Source of the DNA: Agapetus fuscipes
Lineage: Eukaryota > Arthropoda > Insecta > Trichoptera > Glossosomatidae
Length of the DNA: 64,000 nucleotides
Assembly: GCA_951799405.1 (NCBI GenBank)
Contig: OX637361.1
Coordinates: 11,630,170-11,694,169, forward strand
Direction of reading: 5' to 3'
A program made the translations under genes and the position numbers. The first letter of the stretch is position 1. Each line of letters starts with the position of its first letter. This document shows, piece by piece, positions 11,938 through 25,500 of this stretch. The notes beneath the pieces are model-generated. The model saw only the letters and a program-made list of their open reading frames with translations. It ran no database searches and had not been told where the DNA came from.

Positions 11938-12230
11938 CCCTTCAATTGCGGGTGACACACATAGGCGTCAAGTGTAAACTTGCACACAGGCTGTCAATCA
12001 TAGACGTCATCCAACTTATCCCTGACATCTGTGTTCAAGAATTCAAAAGTCTGCAAAGTAAATATGTGCTGTGATTTTTATTGTTGAATAACTGATACAT
12101 GTTCTCATAGTTTGAAGTGTCATCAATCAATCAAGGTAGGAAATCAATCTTAAATGTTTTAAAAAATGTGCTCGCAAAAGTTTTCCGCACGAGGGGTATT
12201 CATACAGCCAGAATATTCAGAAGCAAAAAT
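11938..12230 (+). mobile_element. TTAA-flanked MITE (piggyBac-like), copy 1
   Basis: TTAA flanks both sides (11934-11937, 12231-12234). The left end is CCCTTCAATTGCGGGTGAC; the right end is CAGAAGCAAAAAT. It shares CATAGGCGTCAAGTGTAAAC and ATTCATACAGCCAGAATAT with copies at 27,677 and 35,901. TTAA duplication is the hallmark of piggyBac. Confidence 0.8.
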
Positions 12231-12736
12231 TTAAGTAATAGTTTATTATTTGCAAGACACCAAGAGGGAAGTTTGTTTTATCCAGAAACAAGTAACACTT
12301 ATACTTCTTTATCTAAATTTGACAAATGGCTTTGTTGCTGTTTTGTTATAGACAATAGAATTTTTTTCATCGACTCACGGAAGTGAGGGAAAAAATCTTA
12401 AAATATTGTTTTTGTCTTCTTTTATGCAGGTATTTTTATCACTTGTGTGAACGGAATACCTAGCGTTAAATAATTTCTCAAATTACTTTTTGATCAATTT
12501 AGTCCATGTGTAAGTTTCAATTAACTCTACTTGAAATTTTTCCTATTTCGTCTCATTATTATAAATAGCTCAGCACCATTATACTTTTGTACAAGTGCTC
12601 TATAAGGTCCCCCCAACGTTGGCAATCACTCTGGCAAAGGCTTCATAAAGCAACATTTATTTTTTTGAAATGTCAACATCAGGCTATTTGAAATACTTAT
12701 CACTCTATTGTAGATTAAAGCTTTCACGGCCGATAG

Positions 12737-12952
12737 TTGACATAATAACTTTTTATTTTGGTCTGTGCAGCCGTGGTCTGGTTGGTTTTTATTACTAACT
12801 CAAAGGCCGGCCCCGGTTCAAGTACACCAGAACTTCTGAGAAGATCGAAGCGCCTGGCTAACCGTTGATAATGCCCATCGAAGCCTATGGACTGTACGGA
12901 GTATAAACCAACCAGACCACAGCTACGCATCCCGGAAAAAAAGTTATTATGT
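12737..12952. mobile_element. TIR MITE-2, about 216 bp
   Basis: Terminal inverted repeats of about 45 bases: TTGACATAATAACTTTTT...CGTGGTCTGGTTGGTTT at the left against AAACCAACCAGACCAC...GTTATTATGTCA at the right. A relative of the interior (GATAATGCCCATCG) is at 40,170-40,300. Confidence 0.75.
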
Positions 12953-14070
12953 CACTTATCACTGCATACGTTAGGGAAAACTTGATCCCCTGCATTCCCA
13001 GCTACGATTTGTTGATTTCTAAAAAATGTAGCAGATTGCAGCTGTCTTGAGTATTTTCTATCAAAATATATCACAGGTCCTTCTACTGGTAAAAAGCACT
13101 AAGCCAGAAAAACAAAATGAAAGAATAATGAAAACAATGCAGTTAAAAACAATCTGCAACTCCAGTATAAAACATTGCAAAAACTTCCCTCTAAGAAGTA
13201 AATAGAAAAAATCTATGAAAAATAAATCACTCACTAGGGGTGATGCCGTGTATTCCATACCTATTTACGCGATCGAGGGGAATTGAAGCAATGTTTTTAC
13301 TAGGCGTACTGGATTCTTTGTATAAGTAAAAATTCAATTTAAATTTAACAGAGCACAATTATTTTTTTCGCTATTTCATTTTATCAAGTAAAAAACTAGC
13401 TTAGTGCCTTTTGTCAGAAAAACAAAACGAAAAATGTATATAAAAAATATGTATTGAATGAATGAAAATAATTTTTCTTATGAAATAGAAATAAAAGAGA
13501 ATGATATGTCTTGCCAGTGTTTTTATTTACATTTTGTAAAGGGACTACAGTAATAATCAAAATAATCAATTATCCTAAAAAATATCTCTCCATTTCTATA
13601 AAATATACATGTTTATAGATATCACAATTTATTATAACCAATGGAAAATGATTTGCATACTATAAATATATTTAAAACTAAAACATTTTATGATAAATAG
13701 GGATCTCTGAGAAAAGGACATACCTACGGCTTCTTTGCTTTTAGTACTTTCTTAACTAACTTAACCTTAAAATTTGAGATGCATTTTTTTAATATTTTCC
13801 CTATACCTATGATAAAATGGAAAAAAAAATTCCATCCAAAATCCATTTCAAATTGTAAAATAAAAAGTAAGCATTTTTTTAAATAATTGAGTAATATTCA
13901 GAAGTAGGGCCATACAACTGCAACATGAGGATGTTTTTGACGATGCTAAGATTAAATGTGTCAATGCATATAAATCCTTGTGAAGTCCATTGAATGCTAA
14001 ACTGAAAAAAATGTCAAGAACTGTTATTTTGAAATGTGGAAAACATTTCTCTGCACTGCTGAGACTATCT
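12953..14070. other. No gene seen
   Basis: This is AT-rich unique sequence; the AAACAAAATGAAA-type segment at about 13,100 recurs loosely at 13,418. Confidence 0.5.
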
Positions 14071-14260
14071 ATAATCTAAGTTGCAAGGATATATTCATTC
14101 AAAGCTCTCAGATGTATGCCCACAAACAAACACGTGTAGTTCGCGCTTACAAATACTGATTGTGTACTTACAAATAAAATCCAAACCTCAAATGAACATA
14201 AGCCCTGCAACTCTTGCCAAAATTCCTTGAAACAGGGGTGACATTGGCAAAGTGAACCAT
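14071..14260 (-). mobile_element. Rep-C copy, 5'-truncated
   Basis: It runs from ATAATCTAAGTTGCAAGG to GGCAAAGTGAACCAT and stops before the usual 5' block, consistent with truncation of a retroposon. Confidence 0.8.
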
Positions 14261-14554
14261 AATATCAAAATGGCAACCATGACAGGCCACTTTCTTGCTT
14301 GTGATTGGCTGAGATGGACTTAATTGATTTTGATTTTTTAAAATCAGATAGACTTTACGGGGTTCGAAAAAAAATTAAACTTATTTTTATTAAAACTCTT
14401 ATGAAAGTACAAGACTTTTGAGGGGTTGAAATACATCAATGTATGTAAAATTCAATTCTGTTCCGGATAAAAATAGTCATCAATTTTTGTAGTTGGTCGA
14501 CTTTACAATATTTGATATGCATTGACACAAAAATATCAAGATTTAAATAAAATA

Positions 14555-14975
14555 CTTCACACAATTTCATAATAGGTTATTTCACTTTTTTTATTTCATA
14601 AAATGATAGACTAAATTTTTTAAAATGCATCTAAGTTTTAAAAAAAATAATATCCGGGGGCATAGTTTTTATATTATAGCTCTTTAAAATTAGCACATTT
14701 TCAATTTCCAGTAAAACAAGACATTGTGACGTCACTGAACCTTCGGATAGCATGTATTTCATAGAACTGCACCGAGACCCCCAGGTAGCCTGGCGGGATC
14801 CAGAGACGTCACAGCTTGGCTAGCCGACCGCGCTGTGTTTTAGCAGGACTCGAATTCTCGGCATTTTATTTTAGAAAACTATCAATGAAATCTTTCTTTT
14901 TACTACATAAAATATATATGGTTGGTATTCTTGAAATGTACTCTACACAACCATAGCATTTTCATACCTACCCTG
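14555..14975 (+). repeat. Rep-D repeat, copy 1
   Basis: It matches 18,020-18,430 in inverse orientation over about 400 bases (TTTCATAAAATGATAGACTA, TTTCAATTTCCAGTAAAA, GAATTCTCGGCATTTTATTT). There is no coding sequence; class unknown. Confidence 0.7.
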
Positions 14976-16275
14976 ACGGCAGTAGCACTGGCAATGGAAT
15001 CTATCTTTTGTTCAGGTAAAGAAGCTATTTTTTTTATTAAATTGAAGGTGTATCTTTTTCACGGAAGGTTTCCCTTCTTGCGAAGAGTAAGCAAATCTTT
15101 CAAAAGATAAAAGTTAAAACTCTAAATATGAAATCATTTTTGATACAAGCAACACCAAGGAGTATTTGCTTATAATCAGAAGATTTAAGAATACAAGGTA
15201 AGTAGGTATTGTATAAGTCAAAATTTGGCCATTTTTTCTGAAGGTTAAAAAAGGGACTACATTTCATGAAATAAAGAGAATAATTGCATTCTGCGGATGC
15301 TACATTCTTTGAAGAGAAAAAGCAACATCTTCGACTTAGTAAAATGTTGCAAGATGGATTCTACTTAAATATCATTATCAGTATTTCTGAGCAAAATAAT
15401 TATATTATGAGTCCTACAGAACCAAAGGTGACAATCTGGGAGATTTTTTCAAAAATAAATGTATGAAGACACGGAAAATGACATACTTTGTTCCCATGTA
15501 TTTATTTAATTTTTTAAAGCAATTCTATAGTGCTCCCATTGGTTCTTTCTATGTTTGTAAATAATCAGCTTTGTATAAAAATAAACTAAAAATACCCTCT
15601 AGTATACAATGCAAAAATAAATATTATACTAATAGTTTCTTTATAATAATCCGTCTGTAATTTATTTATAAACTTGGCTAAAGGTTTTCTTACATACTAG
15701 TCATTATAAAATTTAATTTAACTACAATAAAATATCATTCATTTTGAAGAAAAAAATACTATTGAGCAAAAACATTCTATAATATATGGAAATCATCAAA
15801 TTTGGCAAAATGTATATTTCTTTATATTTTAATTACAAAATATTGTCTTTGTTTTGGCAACCCTTATTTAAGAATATAAATGTTCAGCATACATATGAGA
15901 GTAGCACATTTAAAAAGGTTTAAATAGATATTTCGAAATATGTTAAAAATTATTTCAAAGAAAATGAAAAAATTGAAGTCATAACATTTTTAATGCTTTA
16001 TATTGAAATTCTAAAATATAAGCATATCTCAAGCAGTTAGTACAAATATTGAATACTCTTTACTTTCATTGGAATACAATAATCAACAGAAAAATAAATA
16101 TCAGGAAGAAAACTTTGTTAAAATTAAGACAGGTATCGAAAAGCATCATTGCTTCAGAAATAATTAAATTAAAGCCTTATATAAAATTAATAATAAATTT
16201 ACTATAACTCTTATGAGATAAATAAAGGAGGAAGCACTTTTTTTTCATAATTAATCTCCTAGAATACAGTAGATA
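14976..16275. other. 3' flank of cnk; no other gene seen
   Basis: Very AT-rich; it probably includes the cnk 3' UTR on the minus strand. Short frames at 14,922 and 15,284 carry no recognisable domain. Confidence 0.5.
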
Positions 16276-16503
16276 TCATTTCTTTTCCCCGTCGTATGTG
16301 TTATTTTTGTTTCTCAGTATGCTCGGGCCGGGATGAGCCAGCGTGTAAGTCTCGGGTTCAAATACCGGCGGGTATTCTAAGTGCGGGTAGTCGGCAATCG
16401 TGCCGGGGTTCACAAAAGACGTGTCGTTGGACGTCGACGATGCTGACGAACTCGGACTGAACAAATACTGTTCCGATTCGGTTGCCGTGACGACGGTTGA
16501 GCC
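16276..16503 (-). CDS. cnk: cnk exon 13: C-terminus and stop codon
   Basis: The acceptor has a strong pyrimidine tract, TTTCTTCCGCAG|GGCTCA, in phase 0. It encodes residues 1681-1755, with a Ser-rich stretch, then NPGTIADYPHLEYPPVFEPE and NKNNTYDGEKK before TGA. YPHLEYPPVFEPE contains closely spaced tyrosines. No poly(A) signal close to the stop was convincing; a TTTATT (AATAAA on the coding strand) at about 15,661 is one candidate. Confidence 0.85.
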   Translation of the reverse strand, partial: GSTVVTATESEQYLFSPSSSASSTSNDTSFVNPGTIADYPHLEYPPVFEPETYTLAHPGPSILRNKNNTYDGEKK

Positions 16504-19500
16504 CTGCGGAAGAAACAGAAAAGAAAATAAAGCAAACAAAAATAACCGAAAACAACCAACAAAACGAGATAAACAAAAATGTAAATAGGTAGTTGGAGTA
16601 TGAAAATAAGGTAAATTATTGAAACAAATCAAATTGTAAAAGAAATTAAGAATCAAAATGAAGTTCTAATCTAATCTAATCTAAGCTGCAAAGATATATA
16701 TCATTTAAGTTTTATATTAAATGCATTCCCACAAGCAGATATGTATAATTTCGCGCTAACACATGCCGCATGTGGACCTACAATATAAAAACCCAGTTGA
16801 CAAAACAAATCATAGCAAAATGAATGCTCAAAATAATGGACTGTGTACTAATTTGAATTCAGAACTTCTTTCTCAGCGGGCAAACAAAACACTTTATGGG
16901 ACTACAGTTCTAAGTATCTAATGACAAAATATTTGTTTGCCTTTTCCCTAGCAACCCGATTGCGTGACTTCACAATATTGCCTACGTCAATTCATGTGCG
17001 CACTTCAAATGACAAAGCTTACAGAGAACTGGTCAACAATATTATTTAAAAGTACTTCCTGTTTTTCTAATACGCCATATTCCTTCAAATCACATTTCAA
17101 AACTTTGTAATCATCGATCAACATAAAATATATAGTTGGAGCATCCGAGCTGTTTTGTGTGCTAAAAAGAGTGCACCCTAGAGCGTCATCTTCATAAAAT
17201 GAGGTCTTGTTATATATACAAGTATAATCAGTTTTCAGGTAACTGTCATGTTTATGTCTCTTTTTAATCCATGACGTTAATATCTTATAATAATAATATT
17301 AGGATGATTTATTTGATGAGCGCTGTTTTTGTGTGTATCACACCTCAAGAGCCCTATGCGAGCTTGGTCGTCACTGTAGAAAGCGCCAATTCTCAAGCAA
17401 AACCCAGTTGCTGTAAGGCTGGATAGACCTTTTAGTGATTGGCCTTTGGTAAAGGTATGTGCATATTTGAAAATATAAATGGTATATTTTTTTGTGCTCC
17501 GCCGGGATTCGAACCCACACCCTTCCATTTACGAGTCGGAAGTGTTAACCACTAGACTACCGACCGGTCCAAAGACCAAATGTCACATTGCTTTATTTTT
17601 TACCTATAATTGTGTGTTCATGGCACGTTTGATACTATGGGAAGAAACATGCATACACCATCTATGTCTTTAATATTGATCAATGTTTTTAATACAATAA
17701 AGATGTATTTATCGAGGTCCAAAGCTGACAGACGTATAAAAGAACAAAAACAAAAAGAACAAAGCTACCTTGGAGTAAATGAAATCTTGCGACCACTCGT
17801 CTGCGGGCTGGTTGTGTTTTCTGAACAGAGCTCGGTGCAGCAGGGGAGACCCCAGGAGAGTCTTTTCTTTGGGAGTGGAGGCCTGCGGTGAGGTGGATCG
17901 GTTCTTGGACGTGGAGTTGCTTTGCTGGAACATTTGCTTGATGCGGGAAATCCCAGAGAAGGCCGGCGTTGGATGAGTGTCCCTGGAACATATGCAATAT
18001 GGTAATCGCAGTGGTGAGGAAAACGGTTGAAAATACTATGGTTATGTAGAGTGCATTCCAAGGATCACAACCATACATTTTTTAAGCAGTGAAAATAAAG
18101 ATTTCATTGATAATTTTCTAAAATAAAATGCCGAGAATTCGAGTCACGCCAAAACATAGCCCGGCCGGCTAGCCAAGCAGTCAAAGTGACGTAGATGGAT
18201 CCGCCAGGCTCCCAGGTGGCCTCGATGCATTTGTATGAAATACATAATATCCAAAGATCCATTGACGTCACATCCACCTAATAAAAAAATGTCCTATTTT
18301 ACTGGAAATTGAAAATGCGCAAATTTTAAAGAGCTATAATTTAAAGACTACACCAGGTATTATTTTTTTTAAAACGCAGATACATTTTGAAAAATGTAGT
18401 CTATCATTTTATGAAATAAAACCCTATTGGTAACTTGATGATGACTAGCATTATTACATACTTGATGATGACTAGCAAATTTTACCATGAGCACAAAACC
18501 CTCCATGTGGCATTTATGACCTGCTTCAGATCTGGGTTGTAAAGATAAAAAAGGGTTAAACATTTTTTCAAAATGCTATTTTGTGACAATAATCAAAGTA
18601 AACATACATTCCATAGAGTAATAATATATATAGAGAGAGCCTTTCCAAGTGCGAACAGTAAGCACTTTTTGCTTCGAAGTGCGAACATCGTCTCATTGGT
18701 CCAAACCCGATCACGTGATCGCAAACTGACAGGCGCGCGGGGGGGGCGCTCCCATTTTTTGACAGTTGACTTGTATTTCAATTATCTTAGTAAAAATGAT
18801 GAATGGTTGTGTTAAAACTTGTAAAAATGACACAAGGAAGCAAACAAAGCAGAATAGCTACATAACATTCCACCGGTGAGTACAAAATTTGGCCAAGTCG
18901 AACGATCTAAAACTTTGTGTTGCGGGGGTGAAGAGAGAGAGTTACCGCGTCGCCTTTACCCGTCCGCTAAGCACCGCTCTGCTAGTGATGCGCTGTGTGA
19001 AGCGCATATTGATATTTGTGATATCGATATGCGCTTCACATTTCGTTCATATTACTAAAATTCAATGAGAATCATAAAAATTTTGCTAAATTTTACAATT
19101 ATATGGAATTCCGCCCCCTCAGTATTTTCAAAAAGTGGATTTTTTTTTACTACTTGGGCTCTATGACGTTCGTTCGTTGACGATCAAATCGCATTCAATC
19201 TATAATCTAAGTTGCAAGGATATATTCATTTAAAGCTTTCAGATGTATGCCCACAAACCAACACGTGTAGTTCGCGCTTACAAATTCTGAATGTGTACTT
19301 GCAAATAAAATCCAAACCTCAAATGAACATAAGCACCACAACTTTTGCTGACCTTCCCTGAAACAGGGGTGACATTGCCAAAGTAAACCATTTTTTACAG
19401 TATGGGTGGTCAGCCTCATTCCAACCTATAAGTCAATAATAATAAAAAATACTGAATATTTCATACTTATTTGTATTTTTATAGGTTTCCACAAAATACG

Positions 19501-22500
19501 CATTATTTACGGAAGTGGGTCGATGCCATCAAAAAAACTGACTAGGCACCAAATATTCAAAGCCGCGTATGTTTTGTTTAAATGTCTTTTACAGATTTGT
19601 GTTTGGTTATATTATTTATTGTATTGTTTTGATATTGTATTGAAATGTGTTAAAATCTTTGACAAATAATAAACATGTAAATATGGTACGCAGGAGACTT
19701 TTGTTACATGCATTAGAACCAATTTAACTCAAATATAAGGAAAAACAAAAATGGTCGTGTAGTAGTCAATCCACGAAACACAGTTTTTCTACCACTTCGA
19801 ATTTCAGTAAAACCTTAATCCCCATACATATGATCTGTTTAAACCTAAATGTAAGGCTTTTATTACAACTTTAGTTTATTTTTCGATACTAGATTAAAAT
19901 CTTGGATTTTAAAGTATCAATAACATATTTTGTTGCGCGCACATCACTACAGCTGCATATATCTATAATGAAGTAGCTATAGAACATCTGCTTACACCAG
20001 GCGCTATGGAAAACGTCGCGCACGCGCCCTCTATAGTAATTATTACTCTATGATACATTCCCAATGTCTTTTTTAAATTAAGACAATCTGCATTGGGAGA
20101 AAACCTACAGAATAGATGACTTGTAATTACTAGAGCAGGGGTCGGCAACGCTGTGCTCGCGGGCGCACATGCGCCCGCGGTGGCCAGTTGATGCGCCCTT
20201 CCAATAAATCACCTCGTTTCGCAAACTGGAATGATCAAAAACTATTTTGACATAGAAAATGACGATGATTTAGAGCTGGAAATAATAGCCATGAAAAACG
20301 AATTGAGCCTGAAATCATACATGAGGGACAAAAACTTTTGCAATATTGTTGATGAAACCAAATATCCGATTATAAGAGTATTATCTTTTTATATATTTTC
20401 TGGCATCATTTGCACCAGCGCCCTTGGAGTGACTACATCACGAAACGGCGCTTTATAGAAATCATCAACTCATCATCATCATCATCATCATCTCTAAAAA
20501 TACACGCTTATAGTGCATCAACATATGCATGCGAATCCATATTTTCATCAACGAAGAAATTAAAATCAAAATATAGAAGCACAATTACAAATATGTAAAT
20601 TAGGACCATTGCATGAGGACAGGCACTTCAAATAATGAGCCAGATTTCATCAAGTTGTCGGAAGAAACGCAAGGTCAGGGAATGTATTTTTTTGTATGTA
20701 TTTTTCGTACATATTCTTTTTATTTGTACTAATGATGACTTAAATATTTGCCTGTATGTATGCCATTAGCAATAAACATTTTTTTTTTGTATAAAATTTT
20801 ATTTTCGTCAACCATTCATGCGCCCTTCGGGAGAAAATTATCTTAGAATGAACCCTTAAGCTGGAAAAGGTTGCCGACCCCTGTACTAGAGGGTGCTAAA
20901 ACATCTTTTATATCAGGAAAAACTGTTGATACATTTATTCTAGCTAGCCCAAAGATCAGCCTACCTCAAGTTTTTCAGTTCAATGAGACAACAAAAAATC
21001 ACTATTACCTTGAATCCAGGCTCAGTTCAAACTGCGGTGAAGTCTTCAGTGCATTATTATTTGATGCCAACGGAAGTGACATGGGAGTGTACTGGTGGGC
21101 ACTCTTGAGCATCTTCTGGTCACTGTTCTTTCCCTGCATTGCCGCATCATTCTTCGACATTGCTTTATTCTGCAACTTATCAGATTTGACAATTGTGGCT
21201 TCGCTGCTTTTCATATACATGGACGGTTCACTGTGCTTGGTGAAGAACTTGTCAGTCTTCAGCGAAGAAACATGCTCCACTTTTGAAGCATAAACTTTAT
21301 CGTTTCTGCGTAAAGAATCCAACCAAAACTTCTCTGGACTATCACCTTGCCTGAAAACAGGCTTTGTATCAATGCCAGATGATTTTCTGTCATCGATAGA
21401 CGCTGTTGAGCCTTGCCGACTGACGCTTAGTTTCTTCGAAATCAGTTTGGGAGGCGGGACAGGTTTTTTGGATACCGCCGGATTTCTTAAAACAATCTTT
21501 TCTTCATCCTCGGTAATGGTTGAACTATTAGATCTGGACGGAGTTAAATTAGACTCACTGTCGTAAAGCATCTCATAACCTAAATCTTTCAAGGTGTTTT
21601 TATTATTTTTAGGAATAAGTGGCTGCTCGTCATCGCACGAAGAATCACCAAACAATTCCTTTTCTTTTTCAAAACTCAGTACATTTTCATCTTGGTTAGT
21701 TTTTGTATCACCGTAAACTATTTTCTCGTACCCATCTTTAATAGCGTTGAAGGATAACTTTTTGGACGGACCTTTTGAACTTGCACCATTATTTTCAACA
21801 GGGTTTTCATTATTATCAACTAATTTCGATGTATCATCATACTTAATAGTTTCATATCCATCATTCTTCTTTCTCTGACCGTTCTTTGAATACTTTTTCT
21901 TATCACTCTTCACACACTCGCCCTTCAATTCCTCAGTTTTCATTTCTGCATTCCCTTGACCTCCATTGGTATCTGCTACGTTCTTTCCAGCTTTAACACT
22001 TATAATATCAGGTGTTTTAGGTAAACATCTGTTTTGGATCTGCTCCATTTTAGCTGGAGTTATATGCTTCTCCATATAAGTTGGAATTTCTCCGTAAATG
22101 ACATCTGGAACTATCTTATCCAGCTGTCTCTGCAGATGGTTATCCCTATTGGTGCGTTGCTGTTTCTTATTTTGGTTTTTATCCTCAGTCCTGGCATCTT
22201 TCTCCACGCCTAATAGAACTCTGTTTGAATAAACTTGCCTCCGTTCCTCTTCTTGCTTATTCAACATAAACTGTTCCAGAGTAACGAACCCAATGAAATT
22301 ATCAGGTCTTTGTGTGATGTTCTTAAAGAAAGGAGACAGTGCATTACTTTTCGGCTTCGTAACAAAATCACTCTTTTCATAATCTAGCAAGTTGGGATTT
22401 GAGGCGTGTATAAAATTAATTGGATTGCAGACTTTCTTTTGATGCGTCTGCGTCAGATCTGACAACTCATCCTTTTCTGAATCCTGCATCTCCATGGACT

Positions 22501-25500
22501 CAATCTTCATTATTTTGGCGACATTCTGTATCTTTTTATCCGGAACTTCTTCCAGAACAGACGGCGTGTTCTTCATATTCCCCTTAAAATGTTGGGATTC
22601 GGTTCCAGCCTGGACCAGATTACTCGTAGACGTACTGACAAGTGGAATCTTCCTATAGCTTCTATATTGATCAGTCGGTACAGGAGTATCGCTACTTTTT
22701 AACTTGGATTTCTCTTCTTTATTCTTGTGATACCTAGAAGTGAAAAACCCCAAGTATTTTCTATCCAAGCTTGTCGAGGCGTGATTAACATTTTCTTGTG
22801 ACTCTGATTTGTGGCTGCGTGAAGCAAACTTCTTCAACGAACCAAATTTGTGGGATTTCTCACTCTTTTGTTTTTCGCCCTTTTGCTTTTCGTTTTTTGC
22901 CGACAGATCGTCATCTGAATAGTCAGTTTCCGAGAAGTGTTTTGACTCGTCTGTCTTCTTGTCCTTTTTGCTCGCCCTCTCCCACGAGTCATTATTAGTA
23001 AGAGTAGCACGAGTGATGTACTCCAGCCAGGCTGACATAGAGTCGGCGTTTTCACATGAGAAGTAGAACACAGTCCCCGTGTGGTAGACCTTGAACACAA
23101 ACGGTTTGGATTTGACTTCCTCGGCGGGCGCGGCAGTGAATCCACTCAAGAATATCAAACATTTTGCTTTCAATGCCTGGAAAACAAACAAAAACACATA
23201 AATTTGATAATTTCTAATATTTTTCTTGACTAATGTGACATTCCATAATAGACTGTAAAGAAAGAATGAAAGTTAAGGTACAAAGAATGTGATGAGATGG
23301 TTTGGGCATGTTGAAAGAATGAATGAATGACTGACAGAGCATATATACAGAGGAAGTGTGAAAGGAAAAAGAGGTAAGGGATGACCGAGAAAAGTATTGA
23401 GTGATCAGATTGAGACGATTGTGAAAGAATGGGATATACAAAGTGAGCGTAAAAGAAGAAAATGCATGAGAAGGTGATGGATTAGAATGAATTGAAAGAG
23501 GTATGTCAGGATAGGAAAAAATTAAACCAGCTCTGCAGAGGCTCTGGCCATTCCTAGCGGAATGACGACAGAGTTACAATTAACAGTTACGGTATAACAT
23601 TTAAAATAATTTGCTTGTGGTTTCAACAATCTTAAATACAATAAACAAATTTCCTATAACTGTAAACACATTTTGATTGTATTTTTGTTTTGAAAGTGGA
23701 AACTCACCAGGGATGACAGTTTTAAACTGTCCAGTATTTAGAAACCAGCACTTTTTTTATCATTAAATCCAGTACCAAATTTTTGCTTCAAAAACAAAGA
23801 TACAATCAGCTCAGTATGTGTGGGTAATATAGTGCCAACTATTGAGATTGACTCAAATCAAAAACAAAAAGTTGTACGAGTATTCTCATAACATATTTAT
23901 AACTTTTACTCGAGGGTGCATAATAATATACAAATTTGTGATCAATTTATCCTCAATCGTTGTGTCTCCTGAAGACGTTGGCTAAGACGCCCGGCGAAAT
24001 GTATAGAATAATGTAAGTTTTTAAAAGAAAAAGATCTCCGCGTCAATTCATGTGCGTACCTCAATGTAAAGCAGCTGAAGGAAACAGGAGGAGTTGAAGG
24101 TCAGAGATATTTGAGCTGTAGCTCCACCAAAGAGAAGGATGACTAAGAATGCTATTCCCGCCTCACTGAGGGAACTGGATTTGGAGAGACTGTTCAAAAG
24201 ACATCTCAAGACTCACCTCTTCGTCCAATCATATTATGGATAATCGCCTTTGCAATGACACACTGTCATAAAGGCGCTATATAAATTTTGTACTACAAAG
24301 AAAGTGTGAAAGGAAAAAGAGGGAAGGGACGACCGAGAAAAGTATGGAGTGATCAGATTGAGGAGATTATGAAAGAATGGGATATACAAAGTGAGCGTAA
24401 AAGAAGAAAATGCATGAAAAAGGTGATGGATATAAAGGAATTGAAAGAGGTATGTCAGGATAGGAAAAAATGGAGGCAGCTCTGCAGAGGCTCTGGCCAC
24501 CCCTAACGGAATGGCGACAGAGTTACAGTTACAGTTACTTCATCATTGACAGGTCCGTAGTCCAGTGGTAACACTTCCGACTCGTAAATGGAAGGTCCTG
24601 GGTTTGAATCCCGGCGGAGCACAAAAAACATACCATTTATATTTTCAGATATGCTCTTTGCTTGGTAAAAAAATTCATATACCTTTCCCAAAGACAGGTC
24701 ACTAAAGGTCCATCCAGCCTTACAGCAACTGGGTCTTGCTTGAGAGTTGGCGCTTTCTACAGCGACGACCAAGCTCGCAGAGGGCTCTTGAGGTGTGATA
24801 CACACAAAAACAGCGCTCACCAAATAATCTAATCTAATCTAATCTAAGCTGCAAAGATATATATCATTTAAGATTTATATTAAAAGCATTCCCACAAGCA
24901 GATATGTATAATTTCGCGCTAACACATGCCGCATGTGGACCTACAATATAAAAACCCAATCTCAAATGAACATAAGCCTTGCAACTCTTGCCGTCCTTCC
25001 CTGAAACAGGGGTGACATTGGCAAAGTGAACCAATTTTTTACAGTATGGGTGGTCAGCCGCATAACAACCTATAAGTCAAGGAACATACATGACAAATAC
25101 ATCATCCTAATATTATTATTATTCATAGAGTTGACAAAGTGGTGCTGGTATGGTCGAGGGGACAATGCGTTGGCACGACAATCGCAAGTTCGAGCCCCGC
25201 CTGCGTCATGTCCTATCGACAATAACTTTGACCCTGGTTCAACAGATGGTTGGGGAATTGCATGCCTCTTCCTCTTCACAAAGAGCATATGCACTTACTT
25301 CCTTGTGCTTGTACCCGTAGAAGGTGTTCCCGGTGAGGATGCACCAGCGCTGTTCCCAGGTGACGGTGCTGCTGCTCTTGACGCGGCACCTCTGCAGCAG
25401 GAAGCCCTGCCAGTCCCCCGCACCCAGCTCCTTCACCGACACCTGCCGCCGCTCTGGAATATACACACTTCCCAGTTACACAACACACATCATCTCCCAC

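Noticed and set aside
16276..16656. Signal-peptide-like 126-residue protein on the minus strand
   Set aside because: The hydrophobic start is intron 12 read through; the true exon begins at 16,503 after CTTCCGCAG.
17689..18078. 129-residue frame overlapping cnk exon 12
   Set aside because: It is in a different register; only the frame that continues exon 11 through AG|G gives a phase-consistent exon.
20470..20491. (CAT)n run as a poly-Ser coding repeat
   Set aside because: It lies inside a dead hAT element and interrupts the transposase remnant.
24600..24622. tRNA gene candidates at SINE-A and SINE-B heads
   Set aside because: A and B boxes are good, but acceptor and anticodon stems do not close and each head leads into the same repeated body. 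They are tRNA-derived SINEs.
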